This document shows, piece after piece, positions 24,701 to 35,642 of a stretch of DNA of 64,000 nucleotides. Within the stretch, counting starts at the first letter, position 1, and the number at the start of each line of letters is the position of its first letter. Source of the stretch: Bisporella sp. PMI_857. Its lineage: Eukaryota > Ascomycota > Leotiomycetes > Helotiales > Helotiaceae. Location of the stretch: contig JAJSPD010000069.1 of the NCBI GenBank assembly GCA_021307315.1, positions 1 through 64,000 of the forward strand, written 5' to 3'. Made by a program: the position numbers and the translations under genes. Under the pieces are notes generated by a model. That model saw nothing but the letters and a program-made list of their open reading frames with translations, searched no databases and had not been told where the DNA came from.

Positions 24701-27028
24701 GCAATTTGAATAACAGCACAAGCTGGGTGGGCAATAGCAGGCGAGTTGATGCTTGAATTTCCCTTATCTTTTAGTAATTCATCTACACAGGCAAAATTAC
24801 GAAGTTAGCTAACTATCTTTATAATTGAAAGAGGAATCACAAACCCAGGAGAGACCAAGAGCTACCCAGTGAAGTCATATACTTTGTCGCATCTGCTAGA
24901 CAATTTCGAAAGACAGGGTATACTAGCAACTCTCGGCCCATGGCATAATGCTGAGCGCCCTGGCTAGTGAACACGAAACCCAACATTGGGGGATTTCGAG
25001 ATCGAATGGGTTGGGACACGCCACTGCCATTGGAAAGTTTCTGGACAAGATCAACCCAAGACCCTGCAACCACATAGCTTTTCCAAGGAAAGACTGATCT
25101 CCTGCAACTCAATGTATATGCAATATCATACATATTTTCATCCCATCTGCTGTTAGCTTTGTCCCGTTGTTTGATCATGAAATCACCCATCTGAGATGCG
25201 TTGCGTTTGATTCCCCCTTCGTCAAAGGCAGAAATAAAATACAACAGAGGGATATGCATCTCGATTGCCTTATTATCCGTTATGCTAATATTAGTCTCTG
25301 ACAGCCCACCAACGGAAGGCGTGCCAGCATCATCGCTATCTCCATTTGTATGAGCAGAGGATGAGAGCGCGCTAATAGAGCCATTCGTTAAGCCGTCATA
25401 CAATCCTGTTACTACAGTCACTAGGCGGTCGATCTCTTCTTGCGTCGGAATTCTTTGGCAAGTATGGTGATTTCCAATGAGATTTCTGTCCAGCAGATAA
25501 TGATATGCATCGTCCAGAATGCAGTGAGCGTTGGTTCCTCCCACGCCAAATGAGTTAACAGAGATTCGACGAAGACCCAAAGGTTCGTTGTTAGGCCATG
25601 GAGTATTCTGCAACGGGATTTTGAGGTTCCACTTGGCCAGGGGGATTCTCGGATTGATCTTTTCGAAATTCTGATTTGGGGGAATGATCCCGTTTTCCAA
25701 GACAAAAATGGCTTTGATAACTGCCGCCACTCCGGAACCACCTTCCAAGTGCCCAATATTGGATTTCAAAGCTCCGATGTAAACGGGCTGCTTCCTAGCT
25801 GCACCAAAGACCTTTGCTATAGCTGCAGCCTCGACGGGATCTCCGGCCGCAGTTCCAGTACCATGGGCCTCAACAAAGGCTGTGTCACGAGGATCTAGCC
25901 TAGCATCACGGTATACCTGTCGAATCAATCGTTCCTGGGCTACGGCGCTTGGTAGAGTAATCCCTGCGGTGCGTCCGTCTTGATTAACACCTGTATTCCG
26001 GATCACTGCCCGAATAGTATCTCCATCTCGTAGAGCGGAGGACAGACGTTTCACGACAATACTGGCGACTCCTTCGCCTCGAGCGTAGCCATTGGCTCGA
26101 TGGTCGAAACTGAAGCACTTCCCTTCAGCGCTCAGAAAACCGTGATGACTCTCTGCAATGGTGTCGGCAGGATACTCGATGATGTTTACACCACTGATAA
26201 TTGACTAGATCAAATTCAATTATTGTAAGCTTCCATTCACTGGTAGTCGATGTTGTGTAGAAATCGGGATGACAAACCATATCACTTTCTCCGCTACGCA
26301 AACTTTGCGCAGCTAGGTGCAGTGCTACCATGCTGCTGGAACATGCTGTGTCAAGTGTCAGACTTGGGCCTTTGAAGTCCCAAAACCAACTGATTCTGTT
26401 GGAAATTATTGAGTTGGACACCCCCGTGATCTTGTATTTGAGAGGACTCTCAAGGTCGGCATTGAGTACAGCAACGTGGTCATGATTAAATCCAGTGGCG
26501 TACACTGAGGTGTTTGATCCTACAGATTTTTCCATCGGAATGCCGGCTAATCGTTGGCGAGACACGTTAGAGCAAGCTATAACGAATGAGAGAAGATATG
26601 GACGAACCATTTTCTAGAGCATGGAATACATTTTCTAGTATCAATCGTTGCTGAGGATCTAACGTCAAGAGCTCGGTCTTTGTCACATTGAAGAAGGTGT
26701 AATCAAAGAATGCCGGGTCTTCGGACAAGAAGTTGCCTCCCTGAATGTGAAACTATTCTCACGACGTTAAGTCAGCTTTGTTGAGGTGTAGACATGCCCA
26801 TATGGACGGGGTACCTACCGTTCCTCCATGTTCCGGGTCTGGATGGTAAAAGGCATCTGCAGTAAATCTTTCTGGTGGAACAGGAGCTGCTGCCTGGCGG
26901 GCTCTTAGGAGGAACTCCCACAGCCTCTCCGAGTCAGAGACTTCTTCGGGACCGCGAATTGCCAGCCCGATTATGGCTAAGGGCTCCATCTTGTCAGCAA
27001 TAGTCTCGAATGCAGAAATCTCATCCAT
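18771..27028 (-). CDS. Highly reducing type I polyketide synthase (KS-AT-DH-CMeT-ER-KR-ACP)
   Basis: Iterative HR-PKS, 2647 aa in six exons (27028-26819, 26752-26608, 26546-26278, 26204-24845, 24782-23617, 23564-18771), all in phase. KS has Cys187 in DTACSSS plus EAHGTGT and SNIGHLEG. AT has its nucleophile in GHSSGE (about 708), though the usual GQGAQ reads TSQGAQ. DH has His1049 in KDHVVTDNIVYPG and Asp1251 in HPATMDSM. CMeT has an intact SAM motif EVGAGTG (about 1534-1540). ER has AAAGGVGQ (about 2069). KR has GGLGGIG (about 2278) with Ser and Tyr of LLSSATG and QANYAAG (Tyr2418). ACP has Ser2593 in GVDSL. The chain ends soon after the ACP, with no thioesterase, reductase or carnitine acyltransferase domain, so release must be in trans. 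Every reducing domain and the methyltransferase look active, so the expected product is a reduced, alpha-methyl-branched chain. Exact product unknown. Confidence 0.95.
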
Positions 27029-27539
27029 GGTAATGACAATAATTGGAGATCAACCTAGAGATTCTGCCTTCTGTTTTTTTCTAAATTAGACTTCTCCTTG
27101 GTGAAGCAGATATTTCTTCCGTATTTAAGATTTCCATGGCTGCTTCCAACAGCTGATAACCTGTAACTAACGGCTTCCTTGAGCATAAGTGGCTGCAATT
27201 TGATCTACTGGGATTCTGAGTACACAGCATGTGTGAAGATATGCTGAATTCACGTCCAACCTACAAAATCGTTCTTGCCTACCTGGGCAGGAAGCACAAC
27301 ATCTCATTGACGATGTACACTATCTGCAGCCAGAGGAGACGAACAGAGGAAAAGAGAAAAGCAAAGAAGCGGTGAGTCCCATGGATGCAAATCACTTTGA
27401 TCTGCTTTGATAGTTGTTTTAGGACTCGTAATATCCATGTACGTGCAGGTATCTCTCATTGGTTGACTAAAACTGAAACAAAATTGAGTACGTGTAGACT
27501 AGAATCCTTTTCCAGACTTAGATCCGATCAAATAAGCTA
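27029..27539. promoter_or_regulatory. Promoter region of the PKS
   Basis: These 511 bases hold the upstream region of the minus-strand PKS and the 3' flank of the minus-strand hydrolase, so both genes are transcribed in the same direction. No coding sequence is evident. I found no copy here of the CTCCGCAG element present in the P450/hydrolase promoter. Confidence 0.4.
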
Positions 27540-28579
27540 TCATGTAGTCTCAGCGATCTTTCGAATAATTCTAGCTATCCTCTTGATCTCCACATTTCCT
27601 CTTGGAAAATCCTCCCCAAAATGATGAAAATACTCTGTGAGCATGTCTTGGTTGCACAAGCTGGTCAAATGAAGCCCGTGGTGTTCATCTGGTTCCTCGG
27701 GGCATCTTACATGCAGCGTGGGGATCTCGATCAGCGGACCGTCGATTTCGGCACTATACCTCGTAATAGCATGAGTCCCGTCTGTCAAGCACAGGCGACC
27801 ATCCATGGTTAGTCTTATTTCCAAACTTTCCAGCTGCTCTTTGATAGCAGAAGGATCATGGTTGTCATATTCGGATAGGTTCTTGTGCACTCGAGTCGCA
27901 GAGTCCCGCAGAAGTAATGCAGATAACTGCTGGATCAATGCTGATGATTGGGCAATGTCCTGGGTGCTCATCTGTAACTTCCACTCTGTGTCCCTGATCG
28001 GAATTACCTTAAGTGGTGTCACTCCATTGATAAATATGGCAAATTGAAAGGGTCGTTCCTCAGCCAGCTTGAACGGATGCTTAAGTGCATCTCGTGCGAT
28101 AATCTGAGCAGCAAGCGCAGTCCCCCTGAGTAGGCAAGAACCCCACCAAAAGGTCCCTCTGTCTCAATCAAGCGCAGCAAATCATCTTCTGCGGTCAGGA
28201 TAGATTGCGGTTTTAAAGGGTCGTAATAGCCGTACAATGGAGTACCAGGAAATGTACTAGTATAGAGGGACCAATTGCCTGACAGGTCACTGTCAGTTGT
28301 GTACCCTTCCATGCCACTGTATCACTTACCTTCAGTGTGGGGAACTGTCCCCTGGACATACTCAAACAAAAAGTCGCTCAGCTCATGTCGGAACGAAGCT
28401 ATGGGACGAATTTCCGTTAATTAATAAGTATGGTGATCTGATTGGGGGAACTACAGGTACCTGTTTGTAGCTGGAAAATCTAAAGTAGTGGTCTGTTAGC
28501 CCTCATCTCTTCTCTAGAAAGCTCTAGGTCATCATACCTCATTATTAGAGCCCCTTCCATGAAGGCACAGGATCTTCAT
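27540..28579 (-). pseudogene. FSH-type serine hydrolase, frameshifted (stand-alone PKS hydrolase relative)
   Basis: Alpha/beta hydrolase of the FSH1/LovG-like family, whose members next to HR-PKSs release the chain from the ACP. Four exons can be traced from the ATG at 28579 (KILCLHGRGSNNE, then IFQLQT, then SFRHELSDFLFEYVQGTVPH, then the long last exon). The family nucleophile elbow appears as GGVLAYSGG, but the frame breaks exactly there. After the five-C run at 28122-28126 the protein continues in another frame (TALAAQIIARDALKHPF onward to IRKIAETT), while the original frame soon stops. One base is missing relative to an intact frame. At the expected catalytic His (family pattern G-H-x-x-P-R) the sequence reads FGEDFPRG, with Glu for His. 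The frameshift alone could be a homopolymer sequencing error. Both changes together favour a decaying or non-catalytic gene. Confidence 0.7.
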
Positions 28580-28881
28580 GGTTAATATACAATACCTGTA
28601 GCTTAGGGCAGCTTTGTTCCGATTGTCACAAAGAAACGAAATGTTGCTTCATCTATGTTCTTATAGTCGCTACGCCATATGAATGTATTGCCACGTGTCA
28701 TGCAGCATTCCAGTCGAAGTGCATGCTCTGAATACTGGATTAGCGTACCCCTGACCCTCCGCAGTCTGAACTGAAAAGATAGTACCGGAGTTGCCCAGTG
28801 GAGAATGTATAATGCTAGAAAGCTTCTGCGGAGTGGGTTACACTTTCAGTTATTCCTTCACTTACTACCACTATCATTGAG
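28580..28881. promoter_or_regulatory. Bidirectional promoter between hydrolase and P450 with paired CTCCGCAG/CTGCGGAG sites
   Basis: These 302 bases separate the hydrolase (-) and P450 (+) starts. CTCCGCAG at 28757-28764 and its exact reverse complement CTGCGGAG at 28826-28833 form an inverted pair about 60 bases apart. CGG-type half-sites in opposite orientation are typical for Zn2Cys6 regulators. An ACCGGAG lies between them and a CACGTG E-box is near 28692. No transcription factor gene is visible in the cluster, so the regulator is unknown. Confidence 0.4.
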
Positions 28882-30496
28882 ATGGAAGTATTACTGGGTA
28901 TCAGTTACTTGGTAAGCAGTATCACAGTCATAGCGACGCTGCTGCTATGGCAATTATGCCATCTTTATCAACACAAAATGGAACCGCCAGTTGTTCCTTT
29001 CTGGATCCCATATTTCGGTCATGCCTTCGCCTTTTGGGGCAATCCAGGAGAGCTCATGCGATCAGCCAAGTAATCTAAATTCTTCTAGGTGGATATGCAT
29101 GGCTAACCTATTGATTCGTATAGGAAAAAATATCCAACCACGCCATTCACCTTGGTGATGCTCGGGGCGAGGTTCCATGTCTTCAGCTCCATCGAAGCCA
29201 CATCAGCCATCTTCGGTCGGTCGCGAGATTTTCTATTCCCTCCTGTCGTAGCATCAATGATGCATAATGGGCTTGCCCTGCCGACCAAAGATACAGCTCT
29301 GTACGAGAGCGACCGCAATTTTCTTCACACCATCCACAACATCTACGCCCGAAATCTGTCCGGGGAGGAGCTCAGGATGACCATGGGAATCTTCCAAAAG
29401 TACTTCTTAATGCAATTGAATATATTGGTAGACGACAGGATCAATGGCAAGAGCGAGGTATTCTTCCTCCATGAAACAATACGGAAACTGGTGTTCATGA
29501 CATCGTTGAATACCTTTTTCGGATCTAGAATCCAAGCTGGATACCCAAGTCTATGGAAAGATTTCCAGCTGGTTGATGATACCCTGTATGCAGGGGTTCG
29601 CACCAATCTCGCATTCCAGCTGCAGCCTCATGCGATGGAGGCACGGGATAGGGTACTTCAAGCCTTCGATGCGTGGGTGGATGTTGAGCTGGGCGACTGC
29701 TCTAATCAAGACCAAATATGGTCGGAGGAATGGGGAATGAGGCTCAATTGGGAGCGGGAAAAGCTTCACCGACAGCACCACTTTAGCATTCGGGGCCGGT
29801 CATGTACACATGCATCTTTTCTCTATGTGTACGTGAATCCTTTATTACACTAGCAAATTTGTACTAGAGAAAGCTCACATTGTGAGGCCTAGGGCGACCA
29901 CCAATGCTGCACCGTTGATAACCTGGTTTGTGATCAATCTAATCCAGTCACCCAGTCTTCTGCGCAAATTCCGGGAAGAAGCTCAGAGCGCGATGGTGGA
30001 GGATGGATTGGACGTGCGTAGATTACAATCGAGTCCCTGGATCCAGGGGCTGTGGAAAGAAAGCCTCCGACTAGGCTCGACAAATACATCGGCTCGGGTG
30101 CTACGTAAAGATACTTACTTAGAGGGTTATATGCTTCGAAAGAATAGTATTGTCCTGCTCCCGGTGCAGGTCTTGCATTACGATCCGAATGTTTTTGAGC
30201 GCCCAAACACCTTTGATGCAGAACGATGGATCTCGACAAAGGAAGAGGAGCCTGAGACTCTCCGGCGGCAGAAGAAACAAAATGCTAGTCTTCGACCATT
30301 TGGGGGAGGTTCCTCAATTTGCTCCGGTAGGCTGCTGGCAGAGCAAGAGGTGCTGCTCATGGCGGCTACTTTGCTCACTCGGTTTGACATTTGCATTGAG
30401 CCAGACCAGCCGATCTTCCGGCATAACCCGCGGTCCTTGGGGATCATGTCTCCTCTAGAGGATATTCGGGTGAAATTCAAGGCAAGAGGAAAATAG
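28882..30496 (+). CDS. Cytochrome P450 monooxygenase
   Basis: Membrane-anchored, heme-thiolate oxygenase, most likely hydroxylating or otherwise oxidising the polyketide. Three exons (28882-29069, 29124-29803, 29874-30496) give 496 aa, normal for fungal microsomal P450s. The N-terminal anchor is at about residues 2-25 (VLLGISYLVSSITVIATLLL), followed by a Pro-containing hinge (MEPPVVPFWIPYFGHAF). The I-helix region reads ATTNAAPLITW with Thr present. The K-helix ExxR is in KESLRLGS, the PERF-like segment is FDAERW, and the heme loop is FGGGSSICSGR with Cys439. The ATTNAAP helix and the SSICSGR loop resemble CYP7/CYP8-like fungal P450s such as those of terpenoid and polyketide pathways. The second donor was chosen at 29804 because it keeps the helix in frame. 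Another GT seven bases upstream does not. Confidence 0.92.
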
Positions 30497-30995
30497 CTCG
30501 ATCCAAAGGGCTTTGCTGTAATGCTTTCTAGGTAGGGGTTTCTATTGTGAGCCACAAACTGGCGGTCTATCCAGCTGGGCAGCCGATCCCTGGGTCGTCA
30601 GATCATTGCAATTTCTATTTTTTTTAAAAAAAATTAAAAATTTGCAGTCAATTTGACGTCTTTAATTTATAGCGAATGATTGTGGCGTGTCCAGCTATGT
30701 TGCTTCTAGACCAACTGTCAAAGCTTGGTTTACATTATTCAACCTCATGTAATCGGTGCTTCCTATTCTCCAGAAACCAATGAAATAAACAGTGCTTTCC
30801 ATATAAGAATTAATAAGATCTAATTACGTCCATTTATCAAATTCCCTGCCCATTGTATTCATAGCTGCAGGCTGTAGGAAGGTGGTTCAGCGTGCGAGAG
30901 TGTGCCTCAATTCTTCGGCTGTTTCCTTCTCTACATCATATCTCCTGCCTATTTAAGTCTCTGCTGCCCTCCATTCACATCTTCTCCTAGTTTAG
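30497..30995. other. Convergent 3' intergenic region, A/T-rich
   Basis: Lies between the 3' ends of the P450 (+) and the membrane protein gene (-). A run of T followed by a run of A near 30618-30640 is self-complementary and could serve 3' end formation of both transcripts. No gene seen. Confidence 0.45.
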
Positions 30996-32147
30996 TTAAA
31001 TATGAGATTCGAGACCGAAAATCATGTCGTCGCGCTCCCACATCAATTGAACCGCTGCTCCAGTCGGTGATGCCAGTATTGAGGATATAGCAATTCTAAA
31101 CAAGAGGGATGGCAAATCTGTCTCCAGTTCTAGAGTAGACCTTGCTCTTAAAAAGAGAGAAATGGACCAGCAAAGAATGGCTAGAGAGCTAACAATAAAG
31201 TCCCATTGGAGCAACCATTTCAGGGCGTCGTCGAGCGAAGAGGCTCTTATTTCCGACAGTGGCCAGGCAAGACCAAAAACACTTACTGGCTTCATCCATT
31301 TCGAAAAAATTGTTGGGAATAGCGTCGACAGCATTGATAATGAAACCACAGTCCAGTATGGGACCGCGGCAAGCAGAAATGCAAAGGTGTATATAGATTG
31401 GTAGGTGCTTCTTTCTTGCGATCCGATTCCGTCCTCTTCATTTTTTCCTGAAAGCGTGATGAGAGTTGCAAAGATCACATGGCATACATATATGTAGATA
31501 TGCCACTGCTGATACCACCCGATAAGGGTTTGTTTCTGCCGAAGACTCAGAACGGCAGGCGAAGGTAAGGCTTGTGCTGCCATTGGGAGTACATATCCCA
31601 CCATGAAGCTCCCAACCATGGCCTGTGCATCTATTAAGCTCACCCGGATTGAGTTCACGGTGGGATTTGATGCAACATGCGAAGTGGATAGATGGAATAT
31701 CAAGTACAGCGGCGTCATAATGGCATGAGAGTGTTCAAAGATCAAGATGCCAGGGAGCAGAATGCTATTGATTTGTAAGGCTAAGCATGGTTCTGGAAAG
31801 GACGACACTCACTGTGAAGCCAAGGTTCCTCTGCTCCCTGCGCGGACGCTCTCCAGAACAATCAAGAACCAGCCCGACCCAAATGCTCCGAAGAAGCCCA
31901 CCTCAACGAGAAACAGGTCAGGTCGGTTGCCCGTGACAAAAGGCCAAACGAAGATGATCACATTTTTCAGCCGTATGTCCAAAAAGGCGACGCCTGTCAA
32001 GTGTGGTGCCAAATGGTCTCCGTTAGGAAACACATTCGTCTTTCGAACCGCATCGAAAAAATCGAACAGGTGGTTCTCAAAAGCAAACAGTAGAATGCTC
32101 TTATAGGCCCATATGGATAGAGCCAATAGAATGAGTTGTGCTAACAT
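30996..32147 (-). CDS. Polytopic membrane protein of unknown activity, cluster-associated
   Basis: Integral membrane protein, 367 aa, two exons (32147-31813 and 31764-30996) joined by a 49-base intron. About seven to nine hydrophobic segments are visible, including residues 2-22 (LAQLILLALSIWAYKSILLF), about 63-100 (KNVIIFVWPFV, then VEVGFFGAFGSGWFLIVLES), about 150-170 (MVGSFMVGYVLPMAAQAL), 185-205, 225-250 and 280-300. Between the first two comes a conserved-looking segment, FDAVRKTNVFPNGDHLAP, with charged residues. The general form is like small membrane proteins seen in fungal biosynthetic clusters, some of which are terpene cyclases (AscI/MacJ-like), but I see no motif that proves cyclase chemistry and the cluster has no prenyltransferase. 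It could also be an acyltransferase or a transporter. Divergent from the GH65 gene with only 217 bases between starts, which suggests co-regulation. Confidence 0.6.
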
Positions 32148-32364
32148 TGAAGCGATTGTATGACTATTCGTTTAATGTGTCGTTCTCCGCCCAGAAAATG
32201 ATACCTCATAGATTAGTCCCATTAAGGGCTGGAATGTTCTGGACATCTGCATGTTTAAATGACATGTCGTGAGACAAAAACATATATACTTGTAGTCGGT
32301 GGGCAGCTGTCCTCACAGGAAATCACAATAACAACACAAAAACAAAGCTGACACCACTCGCGCC
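32148..32364. promoter_or_regulatory. Bidirectional promoter between membrane protein and GH65 genes
   Basis: Only 217 bases separate two divergent start codons, so the two genes almost certainly share control elements. TTCTCCGCCCAG near 32190 resembles the CTCCGCAG element of the P450/hydrolase promoter at its first six core bases. The AC-rich stretch just before 32365 suits a fungal leader. Confidence 0.4.
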
Positions 32365-35300
32365 ATGAGGGTTGGAATCACTCACGCTGCGCTGTTGCTG
32401 ATTCTCTGCATATTGTACAACTATCTAATTCCCACGACATGGCATGCGCCTAAGCCGGAGCAGTATAATCACCATCAGAGTGATGATGAGACATGGCTCC
32501 TTTGCACGGATAGTTTTGTACCCAATCGATATCAAACAGCCCCTCATGTGGCCAATGGATACTTTGGCCAGTCCTTGCCAGCGGAAGGAGCTGGCTACTG
32601 GATCCAGCGGGCGGAAAATGGAACATATGCTAAGAACAGTAAGTAGTGAATTATTCGCCTGAGGCTACATAATGAACCTGGATTATATAGCATGGCCCCT
32701 CGACCAACCAAGAGCAGTGTTTGGAACCATTTCTGGGTTCTGGAATCTCCAGCCCAATGTCACCTATGCAGGGAGTCCGGAGAACCTGCAGCGAGGCGGG
32801 GAATCGGTCATCGCAGGCATTCCCAATTGGACTGGGTTGACGATTACATCAATCTCTGGGGAACAGTACCTTCCGGGAATTCCCCGATCATCAGTTGAAC
32901 ACTATAGCCAATGTTTATCTTCGCGCGATGGGATAGTCCACACCAATGTCACATGGAGACCAGCCAGAAATAGTAGTTGTATTTTTCAACTAAATTACAC
33001 GGTCCTTGCTCACCGGACAAGAATTAATCTGGGGCTGGTCCGGTTAGATATCACTGCGAGTGGAGAAACAGAGTTTCAGATCACTGATATTTTAGATGGT
33101 GCTGGCGCTGTGCGATCCGAGTTTGTGTCGAAAGCGTTCGAGCCATTGGGTGCTCTCATCTGGACGAGTGTCAAGCCGCAGGGCATTTCCAATGTCACTG
33201 CGTGGGTGGTTTCTGTGGTGGAATTTGAGAGCACGGACCAGGTCATGCTCCACCAGGCTCGACAGACTCGGATCGATGCGACCAGCACACCAGGGGTCTC
33301 AACCAATGCAAGTACGGTGGCTCAGAGGTGGCGTTTCCGACTGAAATTGGGTAATTCTCTCACCGTCTACAAACATGTCGGGATTGCCTCGTCCGACCAC
33401 TTTCAGGAACGAACTCATGAGGTAGCCTTATCCAGTGCTTTGCGGGCCAAGGGAATTCCATGGGAGGCATTGCTTCAAGAGCATATCCAAACCTGGAAGC
33501 AAGCCTGGGAAAGCGCAGATATCATCGTCCCTAAGGCCAGAGAGCTGCAGAGAGCCGCCAGGGCATCTCTCTTCTATATCCTGGCCAGTTTGCCCGAGGA
33601 AAAACACCACTTTGCAAATTCTATCCACGTCGGAGGTCTATCTAGTGACTCATATGCTGGTCTGGTTTTTTGGGATGCTGAGACCTGGATGTACCCTAGT
33701 ATTCTGGCTCTGCATCCTAGCTATGTACCCGCAATCAATGACTACCGATCCCGCCTTCTGGGCCAGGCCATTAGGAATGCTCAGTCATATGGGTACTCTG
33801 GGTCCTTGTTCCCATGGACAAGTGGCAGATATGGCAACTGTACTGGAACAGGCCTCTGTAAGGACTACCAGTACCATTTGAACACTGATATCTGCCAATC
33901 GCATTGGCATTTCTTCTTGCAGACCAGAAATATGACCTGGTTGGCTGAGGCGGGTTGGCCCATAATTAAGAATGTAGCAGATATGTTTGCAGCATATGTG
34001 ATGTTGAATACAACCACTGGACGCTATGAAACCATCTTACTGAGCGAGCCGGTAAGATCTTGGAGAGTTGACTCATGACGACCTAATACTGACGTGGTTA
34101 GGATGAGTTTGCTTATAACAAAAACAATGGTGCTTTCACCAATGTTGGGATTAAAAAACTCCTGGGTGAATGGGCCCCGTCTGCTGCACGACTACTCAAT
34201 ATCACCATTCCTCCAAATTGGACCGATATCGCAGACTCCATGGAGGTCCCGTACAACTCAAATGATAATATCACTTTGGCTTTCACTGGAATGGATGGGG
34301 AGTGGAAGGTAAAGCAAGCTAGTACGATCCTTCTTCAGTACCCTCTAGGTTATTGGACCAGTCTGCAGCAGATACGGAATGATATTACATATGTATGCAT
34401 AGCCCACAGCATTTTGCCTCTAAAAAACATTCTATGATACCAACAGGCTCACAGACAAGAGATAGTACTCCGCAGCAAATATTCCCGGGGGGCCTGCAAT
34501 GACTTGGTCTATATTCTCCATTGTAGAAGCCCAACACCAATCCGAAGGATGCGCCGCATATACCTACCTTCTTCGCAGCTACGAGCCCTATATAAGGGAA
34601 CCATTCTATCAATTCAGCGAAATTGCCATGGACAGGGACCAAGACAACCCAGCATTCCCATTTGGATTGAACCCAGCATTCCCTTTTCTGACGGGGGCTG
34701 GGGGCTTTTTGCAAACACTCACTCACGGGCTGACGGGGCTGCGGCCGCATTTTGATTTTTTCCGCCTTGATCCCGTCCTCCCTCCCCAGCTTCAAGATGG
34801 AGTTATTATCAAAGGGTTAAAGTGGCAAGGGTCCAATTTTGACGTCAAAATTGGTCCCAAAACTACTATTATCACGAGAAAGATGGTGGGGAAATCACCA
34901 ACGGCAGTGGCGTTAGTCCAGGTTCGTGGCCACATTTATCGCATTGCTCCGGGACAATCCATTTCCGTGGACACGCGAAGACCGGACCGAGGCATTTCGG
35001 GGGGAAATTTGGCTTTGTGTAGTAGGGCTGTCTGGTCTGATTCGGACTACTTGCCTCAGAATTACCCCTTGTCCATTGTTGACGGATCGAATTCCACGAG
35101 CTGGCAACCCGTGGCTCCTCAGGCAGCTTCTGTGATTATTGACCTAGGACAGGACCAAATGGTCTCGGGTGTGACTTTAATTTGGGGTTTGATTCCGCCT
35201 CGAGAGTTTGGCCTGCGTGGACGACGACTCAATCAGGAGGCTTTCTACGATCTTGCCGTGGATCATCACGTTCAAATCTCCGCCCCCTACAAACCAGAGG

Positions 35301-35449
35301 AGGCCCATCTGGTCCAAATCCGGGAACTGAATGTGACAGCCATCCGATTTAGAGGCCGGCAGTACGTAGGGTCTATTAAGTTGACTATTAGAGGAACATA
35401 TGGAGATGAGAGGAATGGTGCGACAGTTGCGGAGGTGGTCGTGTTTTGA
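32365..35449 (+). CDS. GH65 acid-trehalase-like glycoside hydrolase inside the PKS cluster
   Basis: Homologue of fungal acid trehalase (GH65), which splits trehalose with inversion outside the cell or in vacuoles. Four exons (32365-32638, 32691-34051, 34102-34392, 34466-35449) give 969 aa, close to family length. The N-terminus is a signal peptide or anchor (residues 5-23, ITHAALLLILCILYNYLIP). N-domain landmarks are HVANGYFGQSLPAEGAGYW and WPLDQPRAVFGTISGFW. The catalytic barrel shows FWDAETWMYP, FPWTSGRYGNCTGTG, YQYHLNTDI and EPDEFAYNKNNGAFTN, where Glu547 matches the GH65 general acid. PGGPAMTWSIFSIV and PAFPFLTGAGG follow. The C-terminus (about 830-969) looks like a discoidin-type sugar-binding domain. 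Many N-glycosylation sequons are present. The fourth exon needs the AG at 34464-34465, since the earlier AG at 34445-34446 gives the wrong frame. Substrate may be trehalose or a trehalose-like moiety of the cluster product. Confidence 0.9.
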
Positions 35450-35642
35450 GGACCAATGACTCTGGGTTTACATCACATTAAACTTGCTGTACGCGCTCCT
35501 GTTTATCTTAATTGGCTTGTTCTTTCGATTCTTCCATATTGCTGTTCCCTGTGTGGCAAGAAGAATTTAGGGAAGATAAAGTCCTACTAGACATGGCGCA
35601 AGTACACACATTATTTGTAGTAAAAGGGAGGAAAATATCCTT

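Noticed and set aside
18771..27028. Long plus-strand ORFs opposite the PKS (for example 19143-19703)
   Set aside because: They are antisense shadows of strongly coding PKS exons.
34447..34465. Earlier acceptor site for exon 4 of the GH65 gene
   Set aside because: Use of the AG at 34445-34446 puts the conserved PGGPAMTWSIFSIV segment out of frame. The AG at 34464-34465 restores it.
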